From: Roridomyces roridus
Taxonomy: Eukaryota; Basidiomycota; Agaricomycetes; Agaricales; Mycenaceae
Direction: 5' to 3'
Assembly (NCBI GenBank): GCA_029378245.1
Contig: JARKIF010000106.1
Span: 1-64,000 of the forward strand
DNA length: 64,000 nt
Part shown: in pieces, positions 11,687-22,066 of the stretch
Layout of the letters: each line of letters opens with the position of its first letter
How positions within the stretch are numbered: the first letter of the stretch is position 1
Made by a program: the position numbers and the translations under genes
Notes under the pieces: model-generated
Databases searched by the model: none
Told to the model about the DNA's origin: nothing
Seen by the model: the letters and a program-made list of their open reading frames with translations, nothing else

Positions 11687-13222
11687 ATGGACGGCGTGGA
11701 TCTTCAATCCAGACTCCACATCCTCCTACACTCCAACAAGCCTGCAGAATGCTTCGAATTTCCGGGCATCCATTCCGCCATATCGAGCATTGACGGGCGC
11801 CTGGAGCTGCTCGACGGCGAACTCTCGAGGCTTCGGCATCGTCTTGCTGAGCTGGAAGAAGATCGCGCCGCACTGTGTCGCAGCCGCGACCAGCACGTGG
11901 GCATCCTTTCACCTCTCCGCCGGATGCCCCCAGAGACACTCGGCGAAATCTTTACGTGGGCTCTCCCGTCCCTCGCGGACCTGGATGAGCGAAAGTCATT
12001 CATACAACAAAGCCCGTGGGTTTTGACGCATGTCTGCAGTCAGTGGAGGGCTACTGCCATCTCCATGCCTTCCCTGTGGTCTATGGTCTATGTGGATCGC
12101 TGCTACTCGCTCGCTGCAGCCGAGGCCCAAATACCCCGTGCACAGCGCCTCAAAATCCACTTTTACGGGTCGGAACAACGGGAGACGCGCCCACAAGTAC
12201 GGCTGCTCCGTTTTCTCATCGAACATTCGGCGCGATGGGAGGAACTCAATATTCAACTCACAGGGGGCCTTCTTCCCGTGCTTCCATCCATTCGTAATGT
12301 ACCGTCGTTGCGCAGAGTCGCTTTCGAGTGGGACGAGGATGAGGACGACGACTCGGACGATGAAGACGACGACGCGGCACGATCCGTAGTCGTCGATTAT
12401 CTGCGCACCGCGCCTCATTTGTCTGACCTCAGGGTCTGCAGACAGCTCTCCGTTGCATTTTCCCCACCAGTTAACCAGCTCACTCGGTATCACGCCGACG
12501 CACCTTGGGACACACATCGCGGAATTCTCAGTGCCAACCTCGCTCTTGTGGAGGTTCACATCAACGTCAACCCTCATCCTGTTTGGCCGGCAACAGGGCA
12601 GGTCATTCAACTGCCACAGCTTCGGCACCTCTATGTATCGCATGCCGCTCTCCTGCAGTACCTCCAAGTGGCCGTTCTCGAACAATTCACACTTCATCTT
12701 ATGTGGGATGAGACGTATGTCATCCCCGCACTCGATCGCTTCATCAGAGAAACTGCCAACACCGTTCGAAGACTCTGTCTACGCGGTTTGCCTCATGACG
12801 CACTAGCTTCCCAACTCATCAGCCGATACACCTCGCTCACCGAGCTGGCCATAATCATCTTCGGCGGCGACGACTACGAGTTTGACGAGGACTCTGGCCA
12901 CGGTACCATCCCCGATGACTTGGTCGAGCTCATCACCGATCTGCCCTCGCAGATCACGGGCCTCCACTTGACGTTCGAAGACAAGTCACCTTTCGACTAC
13001 GGACTTTGGGCGGACGTGCTCGAGTCCCGGTGGCGCATGGGCCAGGGTGCGCTGCGCTTGGTCGCGCTCTGCTTTAATGGTCGGCGGCACCCCAAGCCCG
13101 ACCCTGGTACACTTCAGAGATTGAGGTCGCTTCGTCGGAGTGGGCTAGAATATAAATTGGTGAAAGGCGCCGATTTATGGGATCATATAGCGCCGTGGAT
13201 GTGTCGTCCTATGTGGTACTAG
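11687..13222 (+). CDS. F-box protein C
   Basis: Single exon, 511 residues from the ATG at 11687 (MDGVDLQSRLHILLHSNKP). I chose this start because the homologous block LHILLHSN begins 9 residues later and the upstream in-frame sequence has no counterpart in relatives. A coiled-coil-like helix rich in Leu, Arg and Glu is followed by the F-box LSPLRRMPPETLGEIFTW, WVLTHVCSQWRATAISMPSLWS, an acidic run (DEDEDDDSDDEDDDAA) and leucine-rich repeats ending WDHIAPWMCRPMWY. The last 93 or so codons (from 12944) are inside the inverted repeat and identical to those of C' (57440-59020). Upstream of 12944 the two proteins are only about 85% identical. Confidence 0.85.
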   Translation: MDGVDLQSRLHILLHSNKPAECFEFPGIHSAISSIDGRLELLDGELSRLRHRLAELEEDRAALCRSRDQHVGILSPLRRMPPETLGEIFTWALPSLADLDERKSFIQQSPWVLTHVCSQWRATAISMPSLWSMVYVDRCYSLAAAEAQIPRAQRLKIHFYGSEQRETRPQVRLLRFLIEHSARWEELNIQLTGGLLPVLPSIRNVPSLRRVAFEWDEDEDDDSDDEDDDAARSVVVDYLRTAPHLSDLRVCRQLSVAFSPPVNQLTRYHADAPWDTHRGILSANLALVEVHINVNPHPVWPATGQVIQLPQLRHLYVSHAALLQYLQVAVLEQFTLHLMWDETYVIPALDRFIRETANTVRRLCLRGLPHDALASQLISRYTSLTELAIIIFGGDDYEFDEDSGHGTIPDDLVELITDLPSQITGLHLTFEDKSPFDYGLWADVLESRWRMGQGALRLVALCFNGRRHPKPDPGTLQRLRSLRRSGLEYKLVKGADLWDHIAPWMCRPMWY

Positions 13223-13470
13223 TTCGGTAGCTTTTTCCAAGCTTTGTAACTAACGTCTTGATACTGATTACGATCCAGTGTTTGATTTCAACTCTCCATC
13301 CAATCTTCATCAATTCTCTTTCTCCTCCTGGTTCTAAGTTGACGTACGCAAGGTACGCTCGAGCGCCCGACTCTCCCAGATATACCCGACAGAATGGTTT
13401 GGTTTTGGCACCCAGCGGCGGATGGCTGAGCTAAGAGTCCCGGATCAGCGGTCGTGGGGTGAGAAATTTA

Positions 13471-13480
13471 CATATAAAAA
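13471..13480 (+). promoter_or_regulatory. TATA box of the left S28 gene
   Basis: CATATAAAAA lies 45-54 nt upstream of the carboxypeptidase ATG. The same box is at 57182-57191 in the right arm. Confidence 0.5.
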
Positions 13481-13524
13481 GCCACGCCGCCGAATCTTGC
13501 TCAGAATCCTCCTCTTTCCATCCG

Positions 13525-15739
13525 ATGAGGCTCTTTCTCTCGCTTCTCGCTGCTTCTTATGTGCTCGGCCAGGATCTCTCAAGATCGATCCTCGAGCGCA
13601 AGCTCATGTACGTTGTGCTAGACATCTACCATGACCACAAACTCACTCCACTGCAGATCTCGTCAATCCCCCGCACCCGCCTTCAAAACCTTCAGCTTCA
13701 ACCAGATAACCAACCACTTTCCCAACGACACGTTCTACGGACCTCCCCCGACCAGCGCAACATTCCCTCAGAATTACATCCTCAATGACACTTTCTACCG
13801 ACCAGGTGGACCCATCTTCCTCCTGGATAGCGGGGAAACCAGTGCGAGCAGTCGCGGCAGTTTCCTTCTGACTGGCGTCATCGCTGAGCTGGCACAGGCC
13901 ACCGGGTACGTTTACCTAACAATGCGGGCCACCCCGAGTCCTTGTTCATCGGCTTGACGGCGTCCACAGCGGGATGGGTATCATCATCGAACACAGATAC
14001 TACGGCACAACTTTCCCCGAATTGGAGCTCATCGCCGCCGAAGGACTTACGACGGACAACCTGCGCTGGCTTACGACAGAACAATCTATCGCCGATTTTG
14101 CGTACTTTGCGCAGCATGTTTCTGTTCCTGGTCATGAGGACGAGGATTTGACTGCTCCCGGTCGGCCGTGGATCATGTGTGCGTGTGCTGTTGCAGAGGG
14201 AGGCCTTTACTAATGATGCTTGAAAGATGGCGGATCGCTGGCTGGTGCCGAGACTGCGTTCACAGTCAAAGAGTTCGGGGATGTCATTTATGGCGGTATC
14301 AGCTCCAGCGGGACGGTGAAAGTTTTCACAGGCTATCCACAATGGTCAGTCCAATTTCGAGCTCGTCGCATAAGCTGAACGTTGTCAGGTATTACACCAT
14401 TCAAGAAAATGCGCCGCAAGATTGTGTTCAAAGCATCGAAGACATCGTGGACAAGATGGACTTTTTGATCACTACAAAGAATACCGCCGCCCTTGCCGAG
14501 CTCAAGACGATTTTCGGGCTAGAGGCTGTTCAAGATATCAGAGACGTTGCTCTAACCATCGCGGTCCGTCCTTCCAGCGCTAAATTTATCAACTGATTCT
14601 CAACTTCGCCCCATATGCCCAGTTCCCAATCGGCGTAGGAACCTCTCACCTTATCTGGGATTCTTTGCTCACAGAAATTTTGGTCAGAATCCGTTCACCT
14701 ACCCAACGAACAGCTGGCAAGAATTGAATTGGGACCCAAACGTCGGCGGCGACGATTTCTTTTTGTTCTGCGATGCCGTGACGAGCGCCAATAAGACCTT
14801 CTCGGCTGTGGATTCACAGCTGAGCAAGTTTACCGGCGGAGCTGTGTGGACGAATCTCGGCAACTATGCGAATTATATCAAAACCAAGATCATCCCGTTC
14901 TGTCCTCCCGGTGTTAGTCTGGATTCGAACGAGTGCTTTGGGACACACGTGAGCCTTTCGTCGACTGGCTCTGTATTTTGGTCACAAACTTGCTTTTAAC
15001 AGAATGCAACTGCTTGGGCTGACCCGAACGACTTCTCCGGAAATCGCGCGTACTTGTACCAGTCCTGCTTGGAAGCCGGTCAATTCTCTCGTGGGTCTCT
15101 CAATCCTACCCTCTCTCACTTACTAACCAACACCCACAGAGGGAGCACCCCTCGGACGCCGGACCCTCCTCTCTCGATCTATCCAAACCGACTACTCCGA
15201 ACGCTGGTGCAAATGGGGTTTCCCTGCCGGCAAGTTCAACACGGTCCCGGCAACGCCTGCGCTGGAGCGGTGGAACAAGTATGGGGCGCTCCATATTCAG
15301 GCGGATAGGCTCGCGCAGGTCGATGGGGGGATTGATCCTTGGCAGTATGCGTGCGTTCACTCTCCCGACGGGTTCCCGAGGGAAGATACTCTCCTCCGGC
15401 CGTACTACCTGATCAAGGTTCGCTGTCTCTCGTGGTTGTATTTCTTTGATTATTTGCTGACGCGTGTCTCTTCGTCCATTAGCAAGGCGGACATCATTGG
15501 TTCGTCTGTTTTCACTCCCAGCGAACTTTTGAGTTAAACTTGATTTTCAGGGACGAAAATGGCCTGTTGAACATATCCGCGGAACCCGACTTTATTCAAG
15601 CGATCCATGACTATGAGATCAAGGTGAAAATGAATACGTTCGCCGCCGTTGCTTGCTCACACCTCGATAGTTTGTCAAATCGTGGTTGGCCGATTTCCCG
15701 AAATGGCGGGCGAATCAGACTCAGACTCGTTCGAGTTGA
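13525..15739 (+). CDS. Serine carboxypeptidase, family S28 (left copy)
   Basis: Secreted protease of the prolyl/lysosomal Pro-X carboxypeptidase family. The start MRLFLSLLAASYVLGQ is a signal peptide. A phase-2 intron at 13608 leads into SPAPAFKTFSFNQITNHFPN, then FPQNYILNDTFYRPGGPIF and IIEHRYYGTTFPEL, all typical S28 blocks. The catalytic serine motif is GGSLAGA, split by an intron after GRPWIM (about 14178-14230). The aspartate is in VDGGIDPW (about 15325) and the histidine in QGGHHWDENG (about 15485-15560, split by an intron). The last exon gives FVKSWLADFPKWRANQTQTR and stops at 15739. About nine short introns, no frame break seen. The family cleaves after proline at the C-terminus. Its identical twin is at 54923-57137. 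Confidence 0.88.
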
Positions 15740-15799
15740 TTCAACTTTGGTTGTGAGCAGGAGGCGAATTCGCCTTTTATTCCCCCTTCTTCCGATTTA

Positions 15800-16239
15800 C
15801 TACTTATTACATATCAAGAATTGGATCATATTGTCATCGACGGATCCCCAGTCGGAGTTCAATTCATTCACTGCATCATCTAAATTCAACCAACGAAGAG
15901 CAAGCAAAACTGAGTACTTGTACACACATTCGAATTCACGTCCTCTTCGCTTCACCTTCGCCAACTTGCCACCCATAGCGTGACACTTCTCCTGCACATT
16001 GTCACAGGTGATCGTGGCGAGCCGAGGAGAAAGGGCCTCGATAAAACCGTAGGAATTGATGTGGCAGTCGAGTCCGAGTCGGTCGCAGACTGTTTGCAGG
16101 GTAAGACCTTGGACGACGCATGAAAGAGTTGGGTTACACACTCACGATCCTTGCACCTCTCCTGGGGGAGGTTGACGAACATGTATACGGAATGCGCAGA
16201 GGCCGCGACCTCGTGTGTGATAGCCCAGTGCGCACCCAT
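15800..16239 (-). CDS. Small Cys-rich protein CR1 (left copy)
   Basis: Two exons (16146-16239 and 15800-16089), 127 residues. The core is CKDLCDRLGLDC, then HINSYGFIEALSPRLATITC and DNVQEKC: spacing C-x3-C-x6-C-x19-C-x6-C. The zygote-specific-like gene next door has C-x3-C-x6-C-x23-C-x6-C-x3-C, and both genes have a phase-1 intron directly before the second Cys. I infer a common origin. No clear signal peptide, and the C-terminal tail (ending MIQFLICNK) is not shared with the sister gene CR2 (18792-19104). Function unknown. Open frame and proper splice sites support a real gene. Confidence 0.55.
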
Positions 16240-16415
16240 TTCGAGGCGTGTGGTGAGATGGGGACCGTTTCAATTTGAGGACTGTGGCGCACTCCATTCT
16301 CTTCTAAGTATGTAAAAAGACGACCGGTTCAATCGGCGCATCAATGTCGATGTGGCAGCCAGGGACTTCGGCGTCAACTCAATTTGACTTGGATATGCGA
16401 AAATCGAACAAAATA

Positions 16416-16940
16416 CACGTCATTACCAAAAGTAACCGGAATTTGTTTTCGCGGCATGGCTCCGAGATGCCGGCATCAAATTTGATGCTCTATCACTGGG
16501 ATGTAAATGAGAATGCCAGAAATAGAATGGCCACTTCAGTTGCCATGAATTCCTTCAGTCTAGCCGTCACAGTGGCTAAAGAGTTTTGGTTGAATTTCTT
16601 GAGCCAAATTGAGGCTTGAATTTGCTTGCTCTGTGAAGTCCCACAGTGACATCCTTTGCTTTGGGATACTAAATCACTACTCTACCGATGCATGAGCATC
16701 ACTTAAGTTAGCTACTTCAGTCCTGGAAGTGCAGGGGGGCAAGAGTTTTGGCAGATTCATCAAATCTAGCATGGTAAGAAACTCTTGCCGTGTGTGCTCA
16801 AGACAACCCTGTGGGTAGGAGTTTTTTGACCTCAGGAGACTTCATGCATACTAAACAATGCTCGGATCAAGTTTCAGCCGGGTCTGATCACTCAGGCCAC
16901 CACGACGGCCCGATTTCCGGTTACTTTTGGTAATGACGTG
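16416..16940. mobile_element. MITE with 26-bp terminal inverted repeats and TA target duplication (left copy)
   Basis: 525 bp. The ends are perfect inverted repeats over 26 bp, starting CACGTCATTACC and reading on to CCGGAA. TA flanks it on both sides (16414-16415 and 16941-16942). The paralogous module 2 shows the unoccupied site: AACAAAATAGACGCCAGG at about 19269. The element has no transposase, so it is non-autonomous; the TA target suits the Tc1/mariner superfamily. Confidence 0.85.
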
Positions 16941-17124
16941 TAGATGCCAGGCCGCGTTAAAGTAGCACTCAATGGGCATTCACAACTCAATTCATTCACA
17001 GTTCACATAGTGGTACAACTACTTTCAAACGTTGGCGATTCTCGTCGGGCAGGCTTTGGCACAGCGGAAACTATAAACTCATCTCAATCCAAAAATCTCC
17101 CAACCCACTGATTCACTCACGAAT

Positions 17125-17433
17125 TCACGGAATAGGAGCAAGAAGAACGACAGCCGCGCAAGTCGCGCTGCACGTTCCGAGAGCAGCGTTGCAAGCGAGG
17201 GCGGCGGCAGGCGCTGCAGGCGCAGCTACGACGGTTCCAAAGACGAGGCCCGCACCTGCGTAGCAGGCTACGACGACAGTGTTGCAGCCTTGAGGCGGGG
17301 CGTCAATCCAGGACGTCGACTCGGAGCAGAGGAAGGACGTACCGGTCTGACAAAGTCCGTAGGAGATGAGACCGCCTTGGACGAGCGGGACGGCGACGAG
17401 GGCGATGGGTGCGAGCAGGGTGGTAAAGCGCAT
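17125..17433 (-). CDS. Zygote-specific-like secreted Cys-rich protein Z1 (left copy)
   Basis: Exons 17343-17433 and 17125-17288 encode 84 residues. MRFTTLLAPIALVAVPLVQG is a signal peptide and the mature part begins GLISYGLCQTGCN. Six cysteines in the order C-x3-C-x6-C-x23-C-x6-C-x3-C surround an Ala/Gly-rich hydrophobic core (VVAAPAAPAAALAC). The intron is phase 1, immediately before the second Cys. Reading through the intron would give an uninterrupted but atypical protein; splicing restores the family motif GLCQTGCN. Related basidiomycete proteins carry the label zygote-specific protein after a gene of the alga Chlamydomonas; their role in fungi is not known to me. A TATA box is at 17496-17503. 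Nearly identical to Z2 (19491-19803). Confidence 0.75.
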   Translation of the reverse strand: MRFTTLLAPIALVAVPLVQGGLISYGLCQTGTSFLCSESTSWIDAPPQGCNTVVVACYAGAGLVFGTVVAAPAAPAAALACNAALGTCSATCAAVVLLAPIP

Positions 17434-17495
17434 GGTGAGAGTAAAGGACAAAGGTAAAGGCAGATTGGGGCCGGATCGGGGGCGGCGAGGTCAAG

Positions 17496-17503
17496 CTTTT
17501 ATG
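17496..17503 (-). promoter_or_regulatory. TATA box of Z1 (left)
   Basis: CATAAAAG on the minus strand, about 63 nt upstream of the Z1 ATG. The region down to the ATG is very similar to that of Z2. Confidence 0.5.
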
Positions 17504-17561
17504 TGAAAAATAGGCGCCCGATGCCGGCAGAACATGCTGTCACACGGGGAGCAATGTCCAA

Positions 17562-17804
17562 GGCATGTTGACAGCTGCTTGCAAAATTCTGGGCGGAGTC
17601 TCGCCGGGGAGTGAGTGTGGACGCAGTGCCGGTGATTGGAGCAACTGAATAGACAGCGTCATTCGACGTCAGGAAATTTCCTTAAACGGTGTCTGGCCGC
17701 ACTTGAACCGACACGTTTCCCCAGCCGACTCCGCCCACAATTTTGCAAGCAGCTGGAAGGCATGTCGAAATGACATGCGTGCAAGATGTCATTTCGACAT
17801 GCCT
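17562..17804. repeat. Nested inverted repeats upstream of Z1 (left)
   Basis: An imperfect inverted repeat of about 45 bp (17562-17610 against 17722-17765; shared core CAGCTGCTTGCAAAATT and GGGCGGAGTC) encloses about 110 bp. A second, perfect 19-bp stem (17758-17776 with 17786-17804, loop of 9 nt) overlaps its right end. It looks like a small foldback element. The mirror copy is at 52858-53100. Confidence 0.6.
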
Positions 17805-18791
17805 TACACGCATGTCTCTACACTTGCTGCAAAAATACAATGGCGGCACAAGGCGGCACAACGATATCCTCCACCGATTGTCGAAGCTGATCCGGTGCTT
17901 GTCAGGCCACAGGGGCATCAGGTTATGTGTTTGCCGGCGAACAACCAGAATGCAGCGCCGCTCTGCACGATCTGGAGCTCACAGCAATCATGCCCAATTT
18001 AGTTCCCTTGGCTCGATTGACCGGCCTCATGTTATTCAACAGCCTTTGCACTGCTCGGTGGACTTCGGTCACGGAACTCGGCACTGAACGCGCGTCCTCG
18101 GGCTCCGGGCCGACCTATTTAAGTAACTGCTACGCGCCATCGTTTTCGCATTGTATACAAGCTTATACAAGCATCTCTCTTCCCTCGTGGCCTCAACGCT
18201 CACTCTTGGTCTTCCCCGGGTCTGGATGAATCAATTCCCTCTGCGCTGCCGAGCTCTGTGGCTATCTGTCTCTCTGTAGCTGCCAGCTGGTCCTACCCTC
18301 GAGTTCTCTACCCCTGGGCTACCTTTCCTCCACTTGCGGCTGAAAGTTGCAGTTGCAGTATCTCCAGCTTAAACTGTGCATGCAGTGATCTTGCGACGAA
18401 CCATTTGTTGCTGGGAGCGAAGAGGACAGCGCGATTGAAGTTCATGCTGAGGATATGGATGGAGATGAACTATGCCGCCGCCAGAGTCTGCAGCTTTATA
18501 TGCGAAAAGACAACTAGTTCAATTCACGCAGTATGGAAGCGACCAAATCAGGTCAACTTCAACTCAATTTTGACTCGGAATAGGCTTGGTCGACTTCGCA
18601 GCCCGCGTCAAAGCCTCACATTAAACAAGCGGTCGAATGGACCATTTGGGGCATTCACAATGCAAGTCATATATATCATCAAGAATTGAATTCTACATAT
18701 CGTTATGAGTTAACTTTCACGTCCACTTCCAGCGGAATACCTCCAGAACACTCGGGTTCTACCGGTCAACAGCCCAGCTGCAGAGGCTAAA
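17805..18791. other. Intergenic stretch with a third relic of the module promoter (left)
   Basis: No convincing gene. On the minus strand, sequence like the upstream region of CR1 and CR2 recurs (GAGTCAAAATTGAGTTGA near 18563-18580, then a CATATAAAG box near 18495-18503). It is followed by a 45-codon open frame from the ATG at 18447 downward (MNFNRAVLFAPSNK...), which has no cysteines. I read it as a decayed third module. The (AT)n run that differs between arms is at about 18668-18676. Confidence 0.35.
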
Positions 18792-19104
18792 TCAATCAAC
18801 CAACGAATTCACGTCTTCGTCTTCACCAACTTGCCGCACGGCGTGACACTTCTCATGCACCTTGTCGCAGGCGATCGTGGCGAGCCGAGGAGAAAGGACA
18901 CCGAAGAAATCGTAGGAATTTATGTGGCAGTCGAGTCCGACTCGGTTGCAGACTGTTCGTATGATGAGGCGATGCATGGAGGACCTTGGAGGACTCGGAC
19001 TTGTGTTACTCACGATCTTTGCATTTGTCGCGGGGGAGGTAGAAGAATATGTATACAGAATGCACAAAGGCCATAAGTCTGACGACCCGGTGCATGACAT
19101 GCAT
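18792..19104 (-). CDS. Small Cys-rich protein CR2 (left copy)
   Basis: Two exons (18953-19104 region: 19014-19104 and 18792-18952), 83 residues: MHVMHRVVRLMAFVHSVYIF, then CKDLCNRVGLDCHINSYDF, LSPRLATIACDKVHEKC and a short acidic tail ending VNSLVD. Cys spacing is C-x3-C-x6-C-x19-C-x6-C, as in CR1, with the phase-1 intron again directly before the second Cys. The N-terminal 25 residues are hydrophobic enough for a weak signal or anchor. Function unknown. It follows Z2 on the same strand, repeating the Z1-CR1 order. Confidence 0.55.
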
Positions 19105-19490
19105 TTCGAATTCCAGATGTGTGGGTGAGATGGGGATTGGGGCGCAGTCACATCCAGTGTTATTCTCTTTATATTTAAAAACACAAGCGGTTCAATCGGC
19201 CCACTAATGTGGAGGCGAAAGGTCAGGGACTCGGGCATCAACTCAATTTGACTCCGCCATGCGAAAATCGAACAAAATAGACGCCAGGCAATAGACGTCA
19301 GGCCGCACTAAAAACATGAAACCGCACTCAATGGGCATTCCCAATTCAATGCATTCACATAGTGTTACAATTACTTTCAAACGTTCGCGATTCTCGTCGG
19401 GCTTGCGTCGGGCAGGCTTTGGCACAGCGACAGTGCAACTATAAACTGATCTCAATTGAAAATCTCCCAAACCACAGATCGACTCACGAT

Positions 19491-19803
19491 TCACGGAATA
19501 GGAGCAAGAAGAACGACAGTCGCGCAAGTCGCGCTGCACGTCCCGAGGGCGGCGTTGCAAGCGAGGACAGCGGCAGGGGCGGCGGGTGCAGCTACGACAG
19601 TTCCAAACACAGCACCTGCAGCGGCGTAGCAGGCCACAGCGACTGTGTTGCAGCCTGGAGGCGGCGCGTCAATCCACGAGCGACATTGAGTCAGAGCAGA
19701 GGAGGGACGTACCGGTCTGACAAAGTCCGTAGGAGATGAGACCGCCTTGGACGAGCGGGATGGCGGTGAGGGCGATGGGTGCGAGCAGGGTGGTAAAGCG
19801 CAT
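19491..19803 (-). CDS. Zygote-specific-like secreted Cys-rich protein Z2 (left copy)
   Basis: Exons 19713-19803 and 19491-19654 encode 84 residues. The signal peptide MRFTTLLAPIALTAIPLVQG and mature GLISYGLCQTGCNTVAVACY differ from Z1 at a handful of positions; the Cys spacing and phase-1 intron are the same. In the unspliced frame the intron region would break the protein, so splicing is needed. A TATA box is at 19864-19873. It forms module 2 with CR2. The Z1/Z2 intergenic DNA is also alike, so the unit of duplication was the gene pair. Confidence 0.75.
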
Positions 19804-19863
19804 GGTGAGAGTAAAGGACAAAGGGTAAACGCGATTTGGGGCCGGATCGGGGGCGAGGTCAGG

Positions 19864-19873
19864 CTTTTATATG
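19864..19873 (-). promoter_or_regulatory. TATA box of Z2 (left)
   Basis: CATATAAAAG on the minus strand, about 61-70 nt before the ATG of Z2; it corresponds to the box at 17496-17503. Confidence 0.5.
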
Positions 19874-22066
19874 CTAATAGGCGCCCGTGCTTTCCATGCA
19901 GAACCGGGTTGAGTAATTCCCGCTACCGTTAGGTAAGGGTTTCTTATAGGGAGTACCTTTTGACAGCACAGTCGGTAAATCACACTTTTCGTCAGCAGGT
20001 TTAGTCAGTAGCACAATTTGGCTGGAGCCGCAAGAGTGCCGGTTTCTCGGCACGGATCGGCCTGTGTCTTGTGACTTGCTGACGAACAATGATCTACGTA
20101 AACGAGATCGCCATTTCCTCTTGACCCAGACCGCCACCATCCATGCCCCGAAGCCTTTCTGCCTGCTCATCCAACAAGTATCATGATTCACTTTGCAGTT
20201 TGAATGCACTCGGTTGCTCCGCTCGTCGCCCAGTGGACTTCATATGATGAAAACAGCCCGACCTGACGAGCTGGACGATAAAAGCTCAGTCTACCACCTC
20301 CCCAGCGGAATCTTGTCGCCACCCGGGGCCAGGATCATACATATCGGCACCGCTGCACCAGCCGCTGTGCTGATTCCTGTGAACACGTCGTTCAGCGCGT
20401 CTAGCACATGCCACTGGATGCCAGGAGTATGTGGGTTCGTGTTCGTGTCCTGTCGAGTGGGAAGTATCGGCGGCGATCGCGCCCAAGGACTCCTTTTGAA
20501 TATATGTTCTAGAAGCCCTCGGAGGAGTGGTCTCGTCTTTCAGTAACTACAGCAGCATACGGCTCACGTTATCCAGCCTGAAGATGACGACGACTCAGGA
20601 TGCCGCGAGGCCGCAGCTGGGGCAGGGCCTGCTCCCCGTGAAGACAATAGTGAAGGGCTCGGTGCAAGTGCGTGCTGCATCTTTTGTCCTCGATTGCTCC
20701 TTGACTCTCATGCTAGGCTTCCTAATGCAATAATCAAGAACAGGCCTCCGGTGCACATATAATATGTCCGTACTCCCATCCCTATCTTTTGCGACCTTCT
20801 CATTGGAGTCTCGACCTCAGGAGGTCGGGGCTTAGATCCGTGGTATGGCTATTTCCTTTGACGATATTCTAACCGCTGACACTCTCACAGACTGCCCAAC
20901 ATTTGAGAGGTTGCCGAACCCTCAGGACCAACGAAGTCTGCAATCTTTCGGGTCGGTGAACCCCGCCCATCTAAACTCCGTTCTTCAGTGACACATTTTC
21001 GTGTCTTTCCAATCCTTTCCATCTCTCAGCCCTGTATGTCGAGTAAACTCGGGAATGGATCGTTTTGGAACCTTTCGTCCACCGCCTCCGAGTCACGCTT
21101 TGTCACCTCGCTCTTCATCGAGAGCTCCGCGCAGCTCTACTTCCTGGATGTGAATGCCCACATTTATCTTACTGATTCGTGCCAACAAGCTGAGATGCCC
21201 TCCTCAGAAATCTTTTAGGCAGCCACGATGAACATGAATGTGAGGCCCCGATGGGAATCTGACGCCATTTACGAAGACAATCAAATTCGAAGACAAAGAG
21301 TGTCGACGATTCCACAAACGAGAAGCTCCAGGTGCTTGAAGGAGTGGGCTGCGCAGTGGGCGGTCCGTGCGGCCCAGGAGATGAAGGCAGAAACCTGGTT
21401 AAGGGACCAAAGACCCCCAGTGTCCAGAGCTCACCAGCTATTTGGCTACTCAGCAGTACCGTCAGCTGCCTCAGCCAGTGCTCTGAGCATTCTAATTCCT
21501 TCGAACCGAATCATGGGAGGCGCGAGGGAGTGCGTCGCGAAGCGCCGCCCGGACCAGCGGCGACTGTTGAGGCTTTAATGCCCTCATCTAACTCTTTTTA
21601 GCCGGGCTTTCGCAGTGATTTCTTGCAAGAGAAGCGAGAGAGTGGGGCGCGCAGCGGTGCGTGGGCAAGCGACCAATGATGTTTTTACTACATACTAGTA
21701 CCCCGCCACTGGTGTCCATGTAGTACTATTGTAACATGGTTTATCCTCCTCGTTGGAGTGCAAACATTCAAGTTGTAATGCGGAGCAACAGAATAGAATT
21801 CGAATAGAACTGAATGGGCATAATCAGCCAAAGAAACCCCGGTAGCGGGCCTTGCCGCTTGTCGGCCCTACAACCTTATGTGGCAATTAGTCTTCAATAG
21901 ATCCGCGTCCAAGGCTTCAAGCTGCCGGCAAAGGCGGGAGGTTAAAATGCCCAATAAATATATTCTCCAATTCGCATCAGAACGTACAAAAAATCAAAGC
22001 ACCTCGTGAGTCGTGAAACTCGCTCGTAAATTAAAACAGCCCGCCCCATCGCTTCTCCTCTCTGGC
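19874..22066. other. Unassigned stretch of the left arm
   Basis: Some parts look coding but match nothing I know. One is a minus-strand open frame of 83 codons (20291-20539) containing GIQWHVLDALNDVFTGISTA and ending GDKIPLGRW. Another is a plus-strand frame at 21332-21601 (VGCAVGGPCGPGDEGRNLV). Splice-like signals near 20845-20995 suggest a decayed or unusual multi-exon gene. Everything here is duplicated at 48598-50790. Confidence 0.4.

Noticed and set aside
15540..15983. 147-codon plus-strand frame after the S28 gene
   Set aside because: Reads through the last S28 intron; the spliced last exon with a stop at 15739 fits the family better.
16344..16619. 91-codon frame overlapping the left end of the MITE
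   Set aside because: It crosses the element boundary and has no family features; the MITE is non-coding.
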